A stretch of 36,670 bases of DNA from a virus, in the IMG/VR virus record IMGVR_UViG_3300009514_000059, positions 1 to 36,670 of that record; one strand, written 5' to 3'. Position 1 is the stretch's first letter. Each line of letters begins with the position of its first letter. The notes under the pieces were generated by a model. It was not told where the DNA came from. It did not search any database and saw only the letters and a list, made by a program, of their open reading frames with translations. The translations under genes and the position numbers were made by a program. Of this stretch, positions 21,023-30,041 are shown in pieces.

Positions 21023-21030
21023 GAATCGCC

Positions 21031-21390
21031 ATGACCAATCAAGAGATTTTCGAGAAAGTGGTGGCCCATCTGCGGCAACAGGGCGGGCCAGCCATGGCCC
21101 CAAGCGAAAAGGTGCCCAACCTAATGGTCTGCAGGTATCGCACACCAGATGGGCTCAAGTGTGCTATCGGGTGCCTGATCCATGATGATGACTACATTGC
21201 TGAAATCGAGGGCGCATGTGCCACTGATTCTGTTGTGGTTGGTCGTTTGCCGTTCAGTGTTGAGACAGATGATCGCCGTGGGCTGCTGGTTGATCTGCAA
21301 GAGGTGCATGATCACACCGATCCAGAGCAATGGGAAACGGCCTTGGTTGGTATCGCCCTGAAATACCAACTAGTCTATCCGCTGCCTTGA
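21031..21390 (+). CDS. Conserved phage hypothetical protein
   Basis: 119 residues. It has a pattern I recognise from many phages without a known function: an N-terminal helix (IFEKVVAHLRQQG), then CRYRTPDGLKCAIGCLIHDDDY and a helical C-terminus. The Cys residues may bind metal. Last small gene before the packaging block. Confidence 0.65.
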   Translation: MTNQEIFEKVVAHLRQQGGPAMAPSEKVPNLMVCRYRTPDGLKCAIGCLIHDDDYIAEIEGACATDSVVVGRLPFSVETDDRRGLLVDLQEVHDHTDPEQWETALVGIALKYQLVYPLP

Positions 21391-21422
21391 CGCATGGCCC
21401 TGATCCGTATCAGGATCATTGT

Positions 21423-22052
21423 GTGGGCCTCGATAAACAGACCGTCATAGACTCCCCCAAGCGCAGAGCCTGGGAACGCCAACCCAATGAGATTGAAGAG
21501 CATTGGATGGCATTCCTTGTGTATCGTGACATGGGGCTTGGCCGTTCGGTTGCCGCCGCTGGCAGGGCCGTAGGATTGCGCAAGGATGCAGTTTACAAGC
21601 TCAGCCGGTCATGGGACTGGCGAAAGCGTGTTGCCCTCTGGGATAAGTGGCGACACGATACTGCACAGACGGCAATGGCAGAGGAAATCAAGGCCGGCGC
21701 CAAGCAAATGGTGCGCACGCAAATCAGGCACGCCAGGCTCATGCAAAAGCTTGGCCTGGTTGAGCTCAAGAGATGGATGACATTGCTTGAGGTCAACACC
21801 AAACATCCTGATACGAAAAAGCGCCCATCCATTCCCCTGGATCAACTGCGAGCCCTGCTGGATATGGCGCACAAGCTCGAGCGATTGGCGCGCGACAAGC
21901 CGATCGAGATTCACGATCATCGCCATTCTGCAGAAAAGCTCAACTTTGACAATCTGACCATGGATGAGCTCAAACAGTTTCGGGCCCTGCGTGAAAAAGC
22001 TCTGGCCGCAGGCGATGAGCCACCAAAGGTGATCGATGCAACCATTGAGTGA
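21423..22052 (+). CDS. Terminase small subunit-like DNA-binding protein
   Basis: 209 residues from GTG at 21423, with AGGA about eight bases before; a TTG at 21387 would give a longer form. The HTH (SVAAAGRAVGLRKDAVYKLSRSWDW) and following WRKRVALWDKW are typical of small terminases, which recognise phage DNA for packaging. A long helix region and a C-terminal tail rich in charged residues should form the oligomer and contact the large subunit, whose gene overlaps by 17 bases. Confidence 0.72.
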   Translation: MGLDKQTVIDSPKRRAWERQPNEIEEHWMAFLVYRDMGLGRSVAAAGRAVGLRKDAVYKLSRSWDWRKRVALWDKWRHDTAQTAMAEEIKAGAKQMVRTQIRHARLMQKLGLVELKRWMTLLEVNTKHPDTKKRPSIPLDQLRALLDMAHKLERLARDKPIEIHDHRHSAEKLNFDNLTMDELKQFRALREKALAAGDEPPKVIDATIE

Positions 22053-23502
22053 GCAAGACGCAATCGGCATCCAGATAGACCAGGCCCAATGCAAAAAAGT
22101 TGGCGGGTTGCGCGTGTTCACAGAGCTTGCCTGGCCATTGGTTGAGCCTGCATCACCATTTCAATCCAACTGGCACATCGATGCAATCTGTGAGCACCTT
22201 GAGGCGTGTTTTCGTGGCCAGATCTCAAGGCTAGTCATCAACCAGCCGCCCGGCACTGGCAAAAGCCTGTTGAGCTCTGTGTTTTTTCCGGCGTACACAT
22301 GGGCCGTGGATCCGCGCACAAAATGGATCACCTCAAGCTATTCAGACATGATCGCGCGACGTGACTCGCTGCGAGCACGCATGCTCATGGAACATGAGTG
22401 GTATCGCCTGCGATGGGATGATTGGAACCCAAACCCGTACTCATGGACGGCATCACTGTACAGAAATGACAAGGGCGGTTTCCGTTTGGCGTCGACCGTT
22501 GGCGGTGGCATCACTGGCGAGCACGCCAATTTGCAGCTTGTTGACGATCCTATCAAACCGTTGGACGCGAGCACTTCCAAGGTCAGCACGGCCGAGATTG
22601 AAAAGGTGATCGAGTGGTGGGATCACACTATGGCCTCACGTGTTGTGGACGTACTAAACTCTGCCAGAATCATTGTGATGCAAAGACTGCACGAAAGAGA
22701 CCTGAGCGGCCATGTTCTCGAGCGTGGCGGATATGAGCACCTCATGCTGCCCATGCGCTATGAGGGGCCCCGCAAGTGCCATGTTGCCGTGACCGGATGG
22801 CAGGACCCTCGCGAGGATGATGGTGAACTAATGTGGCCCGACAGGATCGGAGAGGCGGCCGCAGACAAGCGAGCCGAGGAACTGGGCCCAAACGCAGCTG
22901 CCGGCCAAGAGCAACAAAGGCCAACCCCATCGGGTGGCGGCATCATCAAAGAGGAATGGGTTAGGCATTGGGATAAGCTGCCGGCCAAGTTTGACGCCAT
23001 CAGATTGTCATGGGATCTGAACATCGGCAAAAAAGATGTGCCAAAGGGTGCGTTTGTGGTTGGCCAGGCATGGGGATCGTTTGGCGGCAGGCATTACCTG
23101 ATCGATCAGGTGCGCGGTCGCTGGGGGCACTCACAGAACAAGCGTCAGGTGGTCAAGTTGGCCGAGCTTTTTCCGACCTACAGCGAGATCCTGATTGAAG
23201 AGGCCGCAGACGGTGCGCCTGTGCTCGATGATCTGGATGGCATCTTGCCCCGCATGAAACCAATCAAGCCAGTGGGTTCCAAAGAGCAACGCCTTGACTC
23301 AACATCATCCATGTGGGAATCGGGCCAGGTGCTGATACCGCCAAAGGATCGTTTCCCATGGGTTGAGGGATACGTGCACGAAATCACGGCTTTCCCATCA
23401 ACCGCATATGCCGATCAGGTAGACACAACAAGCCAATATCTCAACAGGGCCAGATCCAAGCTTGCGGCGCTCGAGAGGTTCAAGGCTCTGGGGAAAAGAT
23501 GA
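22036..23502 (+). CDS. terL: Terminase large subunit
   Basis: 488 residues. The ATPase half has Walker A PPGTGKS (71-77), an ITSSYS motif near 98-103 and Walker B LQLVDD (166-171). The nuclease half has an RNase H-like triad: LSWDLN, LIEEAADG and a late Asp in YADQVDTTSQ. It pumps DNA into the prohead and cuts it at the end. The type of packaging (pac or cos) cannot be read from the motifs. Confidence 0.95.
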   Translation: MQPLSEQDAIGIQIDQAQCKKVGGLRVFTELAWPLVEPASPFQSNWHIDAICEHLEACFRGQISRLVINQPPGTGKSLLSSVFFPAYTWAVDPRTKWITSSYSDMIARRDSLRARMLMEHEWYRLRWDDWNPNPYSWTASLYRNDKGGFRLASTVGGGITGEHANLQLVDDPIKPLDASTSKVSTAEIEKVIEWWDHTMASRVVDVLNSARIIVMQRLHERDLSGHVLERGGYEHLMLPMRYEGPRKCHVAVTGWQDPREDDGELMWPDRIGEAAADKRAEELGPNAAAGQEQQRPTPSGGGIIKEEWVRHWDKLPAKFDAIRLSWDLNIGKKDVPKGAFVVGQAWGSFGGRHYLIDQVRGRWGHSQNKRQVVKLAELFPTYSEILIEEAADGAPVLDDLDGILPRMKPIKPVGSKEQRLDSTSSMWESGQVLIPPKDRFPWVEGYVHEITAFPSTAYADQVDTTSQYLNRARSKLAALERFKALGKR

Positions 23503-23789
23503 TGCTGTGGACGGTTTGGGTGCAGGACGACTCGGGGGCGCGGCCGGTTCGCAAGCGCATCACGGGGGACCCTTTGGCGCTACTGGATGAATATCGGGCA
23601 CGGTTTTGTGGGGATGTCGTTTGGGTGCGCAAATACGGCGATCCACCGCCTGACCTGACTTTCCGCCAGGATCTTGCTAGGTTCGATTCTGGAGCCGAAC
23701 AAGCCACAAAAGGCGACTCATTGCGTGTGTTGTACAAGATCAGATCTTCACAACTCAAAAGCCGCCGCCGGAGAAAGCGCAAGCCATGA
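23499..23789 (+). CDS. Hypothetical protein between terminase and portal
   Basis: 96 residues. Small beta-rich N-terminus (LWTVWVQDDSGARPVRKR) and a very basic end (KSRRRRKRKP). It overlaps both neighbours by four bases. No family recognised. Confidence 0.6.
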   Translation: MMLWTVWVQDDSGARPVRKRITGDPLALLDEYRARFCGDVVWVRKYGDPPPDLTFRQDLARFDSGAEQATKGDSLRVLYKIRSSQLKSRRRRKRKP

Positions 23790-25144
23790 GCAAAAGCATT
23801 TTCAAGAGAGTCACTGACGGCTTTGAGAACATCGTGACCGGCCTTGGCCGATCTCAGGACAAACGCGAGGGCGGCCGCATCAGGGCAGCGGCTGACAATC
23901 TGTCAGAACAGCAATGGCTTGACCTATATTCAGGCGATGATGTAGCGGCATCGATCGCAGAAATCCCGGCGCGCGAAATGGTTCGCAAAGGGTTTGCGTT
24001 CAATGCTGCCGAACAACCCGATCTCACCGAATACGTCAACAACCGCCTTGAAGAGCTCAGGGTCAAGCAACACCTATACAAGGCCTTGCTGTGGTCGCGC
24101 GTGTTTGGTGCAGGAGTGACCATGATCGCCACTGATGAGCTCGAGGGTTTCGATGGCATGCAAACACCATTGCCTGATGGTGGCATGATTGAAAAGCTTG
24201 TCACGTTCAATCGTTGGTCATTTCATTTTTCAAACCAAGACGGCAACCCACTGTCTGACACCTATGGCAGGGGCACGGATCTGTCATTCATCAATCATGC
24301 TGGTGGCGTGACTGGCACCAAGCTAGACATGAGCCGTATGATGCTTGTGGAAACAGTTGACACTCCATTGCAACGCATCATTCGCAATGGTGGATGGGCC
24401 GACTCTGTTTTCATTCGCCTGTCTGAGGTCATTCGAGATTACGGCCTAGCATGGGGCACGGTTGGCAACCTGGTGCAAGATTTCTCTCAGATGGTCTACA
24501 AGATCAAGGACCTCGCAGAAATGTTGGCATCAGACAATGACGGCCTTGTGACAGATCGCTTGGCCACTATGGACATGTGCCGCAGCTCTTTGCGCGCAAT
24601 CCCATTGGACGCAGACTCAGAGGATGCAATGCGCATCTCAACCCCGATCACCGGGCTGCCAGATCTTTTGCAGGGGTATTCCCTGAGACTGTCTGCTGGC
24701 ACCCGCATCCCCGTGACGTTGCTGATGGGGCAGTCCCCCGCTGGGCTCAACGCAACCGGCGCCAGTGATATCAGGCTGTTTTACGACTGGATCAGCTCGA
24801 TGCAAGAGGCGTACCTATTGCCGCACCTGGAGACTCTTTGCAAATACATCATCAATGAGCCTGAGAGCCCACAGAGACAAGAGCCCGATGACTGGTGTGT
24901 TGAGTTTGAGCGGCTGTGGCAGCTTGACGATAAAGACCAGGCAGAGGTTGACAAGAAAGAGTCTGAGACGGCCAAGACGTATTTCGATATCGGCGCACTG
25001 GATGAGCCTGAGATCCGTGAGAGCATCAAGGACAAATATCCGCTGCAAGAGGTGCGGCCGGAACCAGAGCCAGAGCCAGAGTTGCCGGTCATGATTCCGC
25101 CGCCAATAGCTCAGCCGGTGCCGCCAGAAACAGATGACGAATAG
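23786..25144 (+). CDS. Portal protein, DUF1073 type
   Basis: 452 residues. It forms the ring at the capsid vertex through which DNA enters. DUF1073-like signs: AAADNLSEQQWLDLYSGDD near the start, AREMVRKGF, LWSRVFGAGVTMI, then PVTLLMGQSPAGLNATGASDIR and YDWISSMQEAYL. The end is a Pro/Glu repeat (PEPEPEPELP). Coupled to the gene before by ATGA and followed at once by a head morphogenesis gene. Confidence 0.9.
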   Translation: MSKSIFKRVTDGFENIVTGLGRSQDKREGGRIRAAADNLSEQQWLDLYSGDDVAASIAEIPAREMVRKGFAFNAAEQPDLTEYVNNRLEELRVKQHLYKALLWSRVFGAGVTMIATDELEGFDGMQTPLPDGGMIEKLVTFNRWSFHFSNQDGNPLSDTYGRGTDLSFINHAGGVTGTKLDMSRMMLVETVDTPLQRIIRNGGWADSVFIRLSEVIRDYGLAWGTVGNLVQDFSQMVYKIKDLAEMLASDNDGLVTDRLATMDMCRSSLRAIPLDADSEDAMRISTPITGLPDLLQGYSLRLSAGTRIPVTLLMGQSPAGLNATGASDIRLFYDWISSMQEAYLLPHLETLCKYIINEPESPQRQEPDDWCVEFERLWQLDDKDQAEVDKKESETAKTYFDIGALDEPEIRESIKDKYPLQEVRPEPEPEPELPVMIPPPIAQPVPPETDDE

Positions 25145-25146
25145 AC

Positions 25147-25944
25147 ATGACGTGGTTTCAACAAATGGTTGCGACGCTCAGGCAAAGCAACGCACTGCCG
25201 AAAGCTCGCCGCAGGCGCAGGCTCCCCAGGCCACGCGGGGTTGATGGTCAGGTCAGGGCCTATGCGGCCGCGCTGACTGGCATGATTGGCGACATGGCCG
25301 ATCGCATTGATAATCGAGTCACAAGCCGCCTTGAAGGCCTCAGGCCCGCCAGGCTTGATGGCCCGTTTGATGACGTGATTTCGGCAGAGATGGATCGAAT
25401 TCGCGACGAATACCAGAAAGAGCGCCTGAGGGATGAGGTGGCCAACGTTGGCCTGCAGGTTGGCACCAGGGTGAACCTTAGCACTAGAGAGCAGATTGTG
25501 AGTGTGCTTGGAGAGGTGCCTGTGCCAAACCTTAGGTTTGAGACATTGCGCGATCGTTTTGCCTCAGAAAATGCATCGCTCATCAAGTCACTCAGGGCCG
25601 AGCACGTTGGCAAGGTTGAAAAAGCCATCTCTCGAGCCTTTGCCGCCAACACGCCGCAAGATGAGTTGCGTGAGGAAATACGCAAGATCACTGGCGTATC
25701 TGAGGGCCGGGCCAGGGTGATCGCAGACGATCAGGTGCGTAAGCTGCAGGGCAGGATGACGCAACAGGCTCACGCCGAGCTAGGGGTTGATGAGTATGTT
25801 TGGCGATCCCAGAGAGACAATCGCACAAGGCCGGCGCATGCTGAGCGAGATGGGCGAACGTATAGGTGGGATGACCCGCCGGCGGATGGTCACCCGAGCG
25901 AGCCAATCGGGTGCCGATGCTATGCAGAACCTGTTGTAATCTGA
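25147..25944 (+). CDS. Head morphogenesis protein (SPP1 gp7/Mu F family)
   Basis: 265 residues. The C-terminal minor-head domain is clear: DEYVWRSQRDNRTRPAHAERDG, then YRWDDPPADGHPSEPIGCRCYA, the family's R-x-x-H to CRC signature. The N-terminal half is basic and helical. Proteins of this family join the portal to early head assembly and enter in a few copies. Starts three bases after the portal stop. Confidence 0.9.
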   Translation: MTWFQQMVATLRQSNALPKARRRRRLPRPRGVDGQVRAYAAALTGMIGDMADRIDNRVTSRLEGLRPARLDGPFDDVISAEMDRIRDEYQKERLRDEVANVGLQVGTRVNLSTREQIVSVLGEVPVPNLRFETLRDRFASENASLIKSLRAEHVGKVEKAISRAFAANTPQDELREEIRKITGVSEGRARVIADDQVRKLQGRMTQQAHAELGVDEYVWRSQRDNRTRPAHAERDGRTYRWDDPPADGHPSEPIGCRCYAEPVVI

Positions 25945-25968
25945 GGCCAGGTTTGCTGTCTTTGCGGT

Positions 25969-27114
25969 ATGGTCAGACGCTTTGACGCCTGCAGGCTTGA
26001 TGCTCATCAAAAGCTAGACAATGGCTATTTGAAGGCAGATGCAGCCATCACGCGCGTTGGTGTGTTCAACTATCGAAATGGAGACGGCACCGTCAGGCGT
26101 GAGCTGCGGTTGCCTTCCGAGGTGTTTCGGGCCGATGCGCTGGGCTCTTTCGATGGCGTGGCGCTGACCAACAACCATCCGCCCGTTCAGCTCGATACAA
26201 AGAACACGCACCAGTTTCAGGTGGGTACGGTTGGCAATGTTCGAGTTGACGGTGACAAGGTCTCATCCCTTATCACGGTGACGGATGAGTCAGCCATTGC
26301 TGATGTTGAGTCAGGCAAGACGCAACTGAGCTGCGGCTATGACTGTGAGCTTGAGACCGTGCCCGGCGTGACCGATGGGAGCGAGGGCTTGCCAGCCGGC
26401 TTGCGCTACGATGCGATCCAGCGCAATATTAGAGGGAACCATGTGGCCCTTGTGACAAAAGGAAGGGCCGGGCCCGATGTGGGCTTGCGTCTTGACTCTG
26501 ATGATGCTGTCTTGGATGAGTCGACAGGCAACGCGAAGCCTGAGGAGAAACAAATGGCACAACGCAAAATCGACGGTGTTGATATCGAATTCAGTGAGCA
26601 AGGCGCGCAAGCGATTGACAAGCTGACCGCTAAAGCCGATGAGGCTGTTGAACTCGCAGAGTCATATCGCAAGGATCTCGAGAAAGAGAAAGCGCGCGCT
26701 GACCAGGCCACAGAAGAGGCAAGCCAGGCCCGCAAGGATGCCGAAGCCGTGACCTCTCATGAGTCGATCCAGACCGCCGTCAAGGCGCGTTTGGACCTCG
26801 AGCGCAACGCCGGAAAGTATCTCAAGAATGACGTCAAGCTTGACGCCATGTCCGATGATGAGGTCAAGCGCGCCGTTGTGGTCGCTGTTTCGCCTGCCGC
26901 AGCTGAAAAGCTGGATGGATGTGACGCGGCGTACCTGCAGGCGAGATTTGACCAGGTGCTTGAATCGGCTCCGTCCGTCAAAAAGGATGGCTTTGCACCG
27001 CAGCCAACCGGGCGCACTGACGTTGCGCCGGAGCGCAGCGCAGACAAGGCCCGACAAGAAATGATCAAGCGTCATCGTGATGCTTGGAAAACCCCTGTGC
27101 AGGGAGAGGCATAA
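25969..27114 (+). CDS. Head maturation protease fused to scaffold (DUF2213 type)
   Basis: 381 residues. Residues 1 to ~170 are a DUF2213-like protease (LPSEVFRADALGSFDGVALTNNHPP, then GKTQLSCGYDCELE and GNHVALVTKGRAG, carrying the His and Ser expected for a prohead protease). Residues ~196-381 are a charged coiled coil (KADEAVELAESYRKDLEKEKARADQ), the scaffold. An internal in-frame start with a strong RBS occurs at 26554, suggesting that the scaffold is also made alone, as for lambda C/Nu3. Confidence 0.85.
   Translation: MVRRFDACRLDAHQKLDNGYLKADAAITRVGVFNYRNGDGTVRRELRLPSEVFRADALGSFDGVALTNNHPPVQLDTKNTHQFQVGTVGNVRVDGDKVSSLITVTDESAIADVESGKTQLSCGYDCELETVPGVTDGSEGLPAGLRYDAIQRNIRGNHVALVTKGRAGPDVGLRLDSDDAVLDESTGNAKPEEKQMAQRKIDGVDIEFSEQGAQAIDKLTAKADEAVELAESYRKDLEKEKARADQATEEASQARKDAEAVTSHESIQTAVKARLDLERNAGKYLKNDVKLDAMSDDEVKRAVVVAVSPAAAEKLDGCDAAYLQARFDQVLESAPSVKKDGFAPQPTGRTDVAPERSADKARQEMIKRHRDAWKTPVQGEA
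26554..27114 (+). CDS. Nested scaffolding protein from internal start
   Basis: 186 residues, same frame as the protease gene. The ATG at 26554 follows TGAGGAGA with six bases between, a better RBS than that of the full-length gene, and begins at the domain boundary (AQRKIDGVDIEFSEQG). The product would be the free scaffold around which the capsid protein assembles. Confidence 0.6.
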   Translation: MAQRKIDGVDIEFSEQGAQAIDKLTAKADEAVELAESYRKDLEKEKARADQATEEASQARKDAEAVTSHESIQTAVKARLDLERNAGKYLKNDVKLDAMSDDEVKRAVVVAVSPAAAEKLDGCDAAYLQARFDQVLESAPSVKKDGFAPQPTGRTDVAPERSADKARQEMIKRHRDAWKTPVQGEA

Positions 27115-27116
27115 TC

Positions 27117-27596
27117 ATGAGCCAGACTAGCTACAGCGAAACCCCGGCCAAGGCATTTCCTGGTCTTTTGGGCGATGGACCGCACAGTGTCTACAGCCGA
27201 GCAAACGGCTCAGGCGCTGAGCTCAAGTTTGGGGTGGCCGTCATCCCTGACGCGGTCAATGGCGACACTCAGGTTGAGGCATTTGCAACCGGCGAGACAG
27301 TGCTTGGCGTTGTGGCACATGAGCATCAAAATGCCGTGGCCGGATCCAGCTCGCTCAGTGACGAGGCGATGGCCTCCGTGGTAAGCAAGGGCCTGGTTTG
27401 GGTGCTCATCGATCAAGACGTTGCGGTGGGTGACCCTGTCTTTGTGCGGCACACTGCCGGTGCAGGCGAACACCTCGGAGCATTCCGCATGGATGCGGAT
27501 ACGGCCGATGCAGAGGAAATCACTTCTGGAGCAAAGTGGGTTGAGGGTGGCACTGCCGCCAACGGCTTCGCTTTGTTGGAGCTCAACTTGCCGTAA
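27117..27596 (+). CDS. Head decoration/cement protein
   Basis: 159 residues from the ATG at 27117, with GGGAGAGG upstream; a longer reading from 27084 overlaps the protease gene. All-beta sequence (YSRANGSGAELKFGVAVIP, GETVLGVVAHEH, GLVWVLIDQDVAVGDPVFVR) like structural cement proteins found between protease and capsid genes. It would stabilise the outer capsid surface. Confidence 0.75.
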   Translation: MSQTSYSETPAKAFPGLLGDGPHSVYSRANGSGAELKFGVAVIPDAVNGDTQVEAFATGETVLGVVAHEHQNAVAGSSSLSDEAMASVVSKGLVWVLIDQDVAVGDPVFVRHTAGAGEHLGAFRMDADTADAEEITSGAKWVEGGTAANGFALLELNLP

Positions 27597-27614
27597 GGCA
27601 TGGGAGATACTTAG

Positions 27615-28535
27615 ATGAGCGTTAGCAGATTCCTACGGCAAGACACTGATGAGGGCGTGTTTTTCTCTCGTCAGCTCGAAAGCATCGCGCAAGAGACGTA
27701 TGACACCAAGTTTCCGTCTCTCAAGCATCGACAGTTTATCCCGGTGGATGGATCCGATAGTCCTGGCGCAATGAGCACCACCTATCGCCAGTACACGGAT
27801 GCCGGCGAGGCTAAAATCATCTCTGGCAATGCAAAAGACATCCCGCGTGGTGACTTGAGCGGCGCAGAATTCAACCGGCCAGTGCGTGAGGTTGCAATGC
27901 ACTACGGCTGGACCTGGAAAGAGCTGCAGGCCGCCATGCTGGCAGGACTTCCGCTCAACGCGCGACGCGCGCAGGTTGTGGCCAAGGCCATCGAGCGCAA
28001 GCTTGAAGAGGTGGCGTGTTTCGGCTCAGCTGAGCACGGCATTGCCGATGGCGCTCTCAATGAGGGCAATGTTTCTGTCACGGCATCTGCCGGCGCATGG
28101 ACGGGCGAAACCCCTGACACCATCATTTCTGAGGTGGCCGGCATGAGGTCGCGCATTCAGGATGGCAGTCTTGAGGCCGAGACCCCCAACACGTTGCTGT
28201 TGCCAACTGAGGCGTATTTGCACATCGCGAACACGCCCCGCGGCACTGGCACCGATACCACGATCCTGCAGTTCTTGCGCAACGCCCATGCCGATATCGG
28301 CCTTGAGATTTTCTCTTGGTGGCGCTGCAACGATGCGGGCGCTGGCGGAGTTGGACGTGCGGTCATGTACGACCGCAGCCCGATGACGCTGGTGCAACGC
28401 ATCCCGCAAGAAATGCTGCAGTTGCCGCCGGAGGCCAAGGGGCTCGAAACCCTGGTTTACATGCTGGCGTCAACGGCGGGCACCGAGGTTCATTACCCGG
28501 GCGCCATGGATTACCTAGACGGCGTCAAGGCATAA
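27615..28535 (+). CDS. Major capsid protein, DUF2184 type
   Basis: 306 residues, GGGAGA upstream. HK97-fold family features: FPSLKHRQFIPVDGS near the start, MHYGWTWKELQAAMLAGLPLNARRAQVVAKAIERKLEE, TLLLPTEAYLHIA, and an ending LVYMLASTAGTEVHYPGAMDYLDGV. It builds the icosahedral head. Its position after decoration and protease genes is standard. Confidence 0.9.
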   Translation: MSVSRFLRQDTDEGVFFSRQLESIAQETYDTKFPSLKHRQFIPVDGSDSPGAMSTTYRQYTDAGEAKIISGNAKDIPRGDLSGAEFNRPVREVAMHYGWTWKELQAAMLAGLPLNARRAQVVAKAIERKLEEVACFGSAEHGIADGALNEGNVSVTASAGAWTGETPDTIISEVAGMRSRIQDGSLEAETPNTLLLPTEAYLHIANTPRGTGTDTTILQFLRNAHADIGLEIFSWWRCNDAGAGGVGRAVMYDRSPMTLVQRIPQEMLQLPPEAKGLETLVYMLASTAGTEVHYPGAMDYLDGVKA

Positions 28536-28867
28536 TGGCCCGTATCTTGAATCACGGTGGCCCCGTGTCTGTCGAAGGGCGCAAGCTTGACGGCAGGCGG
28601 GGCCACAAGCCCACAGAGGGCAGCTTGCCCGATGCGTTGCTTGAGCATCCCGTGATCAAGGCCATGCTTGCGAGTGGCAGGCTAGAGCGATTGGATGCAC
28701 CGGCGGCTGAGACCGCCGCAGATGCACCAAAGCCAGAGACAAAGCCAAAGTCAAAACGCAAGAGAGGGCGCAAGCCAAAGCCCAAGCCAGAGCCAGAGGC
28801 GTCAGCTCCGGCGCCAGAATCAGAACCTACGCCAGATCTGGAGCCCATGGATCCGGCAGAGGAGTAG
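28535..28867 (+). CDS. Low-complexity Lys/Pro/Glu-rich protein
   Basis: 110 residues; ATG overlaps the capsid stop (TAATG). The N-terminal ~50 residues are ordered (VEGRKLDGRRGHKPTEGSLPDALLEHPVIKAMLASG). The rest is repetitive: Ala/Glu/Pro, then basic KSKRKRGRKPKPKPEPE, then acidic. RGRKP is AT-hook-like and may contact packaged DNA. No family recognised. Confidence 0.65.
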   Translation: MARILNHGGPVSVEGRKLDGRRGHKPTEGSLPDALLEHPVIKAMLASGRLERLDAPAAETAADAPKPETKPKSKRKRGRKPKPKPEPEASAPAPESEPTPDLEPMDPAEE

Positions 28868-28870
28868 CCC

Positions 28871-29218
28871 ATGGCTACGCTGGCGGATTTCCAGGCCAAG
28901 TTTCCAACGCTAGGCAGCGAGGATGAGACGCTCATCACCGATTGCCTGGCCGAGGCCTCTCGAGAGGTTAGCGCCACAGCGTGGGGCACTAGATCCGACG
29001 ATGGGATCCTGTGGCTCGCTGCGCACATCCTGCAAAAACTATTGGATTCAGCCACCTCTGACGTTGGCGCGATCACTCAGATGAAAGTTGGGGATCGCAG
29101 CGTCAGCTTTGCGTCATCGAGCTCAAGCGGCGATGGCTCTGACTGGTATTCAACCACCAAATACGGAACGCGCTATATTGCTCTGAGAAAGCTTGTGTTT
29201 GGGAGTCGAAAGCTGTGA
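28871..29218 (+). CDS. Head completion/adaptor protein, DUF4054 type
   Basis: 115 residues, AGAGGAG six bases before the ATG. Opening LADFQAKFPTLGSEDETLITDCLAEASREV and the helix GILWLAAHILQKLL are typical of the family, which sits under the portal as a neck adaptor. Ends with TRYIALRKLVFG. Stop overlaps the next start. Confidence 0.82.
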   Translation: MATLADFQAKFPTLGSEDETLITDCLAEASREVSATAWGTRSDDGILWLAAHILQKLLDSATSDVGAITQMKVGDRSVSFASSSSSGDGSDWYSTTKYGTRYIALRKLVFGSRKL

Positions 29219-29694
29219 GCAACGTCAAAGACATCGATCTTGGGTACAAGCGCATCATGCGTGAGCTCGGATTCATGTCCAAGCACACGGTGGTTGCCGG
29301 CGTGACAGATGGCGGCAGCTTCAGTGACCTGTCTGACCGTGAGCCGGGGGACCTCAAGGGCGTCAATCGAGCCCTGTCGATCACAGAGATCGCCGCCGTT
29401 CAAGAGTACGGCACACAGGACGGCAAGGTGCCCTCACGGTCGTTTCTGAGGTCCACAATGGATGAGAATGAGGGCCAATACGTCAATCAGGTCAAAGCCG
29501 CTGTCAAGTCAATCATCAACGGCTCAGGGGCATCTAGGCAGCTTGATGCGCTGGCCGATGCAGTGACAAACGACATCAAGCGCAAGATCGACAGCGGGAT
29601 CCCGCCGCCGCTCAAGGATGGCTCCGGACGCACGCCGCTTAGGAAAACCGGCGATCTGTACAATGCCGTCACTGGCAAGGTGGTGCGTAAATGA
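29215..29694 (+). CDS. Tail completion protein, HK97 gp10/Mu gpG type
   Basis: 159 residues, GTG start overlapping the gene before. Signature: SITEIAAVQEYGTQDGKVPSRSFLRSTMDEN, then PLRKTGDLYNAVTGKV at the end. Such proteins join neck or tail ends during assembly. Coupled downstream by ATGA. Confidence 0.82.
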   Translation: MSNVKDIDLGYKRIMRELGFMSKHTVVAGVTDGGSFSDLSDREPGDLKGVNRALSITEIAAVQEYGTQDGKVPSRSFLRSTMDENEGQYVNQVKAAVKSIINGSGASRQLDALADAVTNDIKRKIDSGIPPPLKDGSGRTPLRKTGDLYNAVTGKVVRK

Positions 29695-30041
29695 GCGTTT
29701 TTGGCTCATATATCGCTGATGCGGTGACCTATTTTTCTGAGCCCGGCAAACTCTATCGCCGTGTGGCGCCGACCATCACCAATGGCCGCATGGTCTCAGA
29801 GGGCGCAGAGACGTCAACCGATGTGCAGATTTGCATTCAGCCAGCAAGTCAAAAGGATCTTGAGCAAGCGCCTGCTGGTACGATTAACCCGGGCGATGCC
29901 GTGGTATTCTGCAACACAGAGCTCATGCTGGCCGATGAGGTTGAGCTTGATTCCGAGGGCCAGCGATGGCACATCCAGCACGTCACTCACACGCCTGCGG
30001 CCTCGACATACAAGGGCTTTGCCAAGAGGTCTGAGCGATGA
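29691..30041 (+). CDS. Head-tail joining (stopper-like) protein
   Basis: 116 residues, beta-rich (LYRRVAPTITNGRMVSEGAETST, DVQICIQPASQKDLEQAP, QRWHIQHVTHT). The size, order and fold pattern suit the small neck protein found between gp10-like and terminator genes. No diagnostic motif, so the role rests on position. Confidence 0.65.
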   Translation: MSVFGSYIADAVTYFSEPGKLYRRVAPTITNGRMVSEGAETSTDVQICIQPASQKDLEQAPAGTINPGDAVVFCNTELMLADEVELDSEGQRWHIQHVTHTPAASTYKGFAKRSER

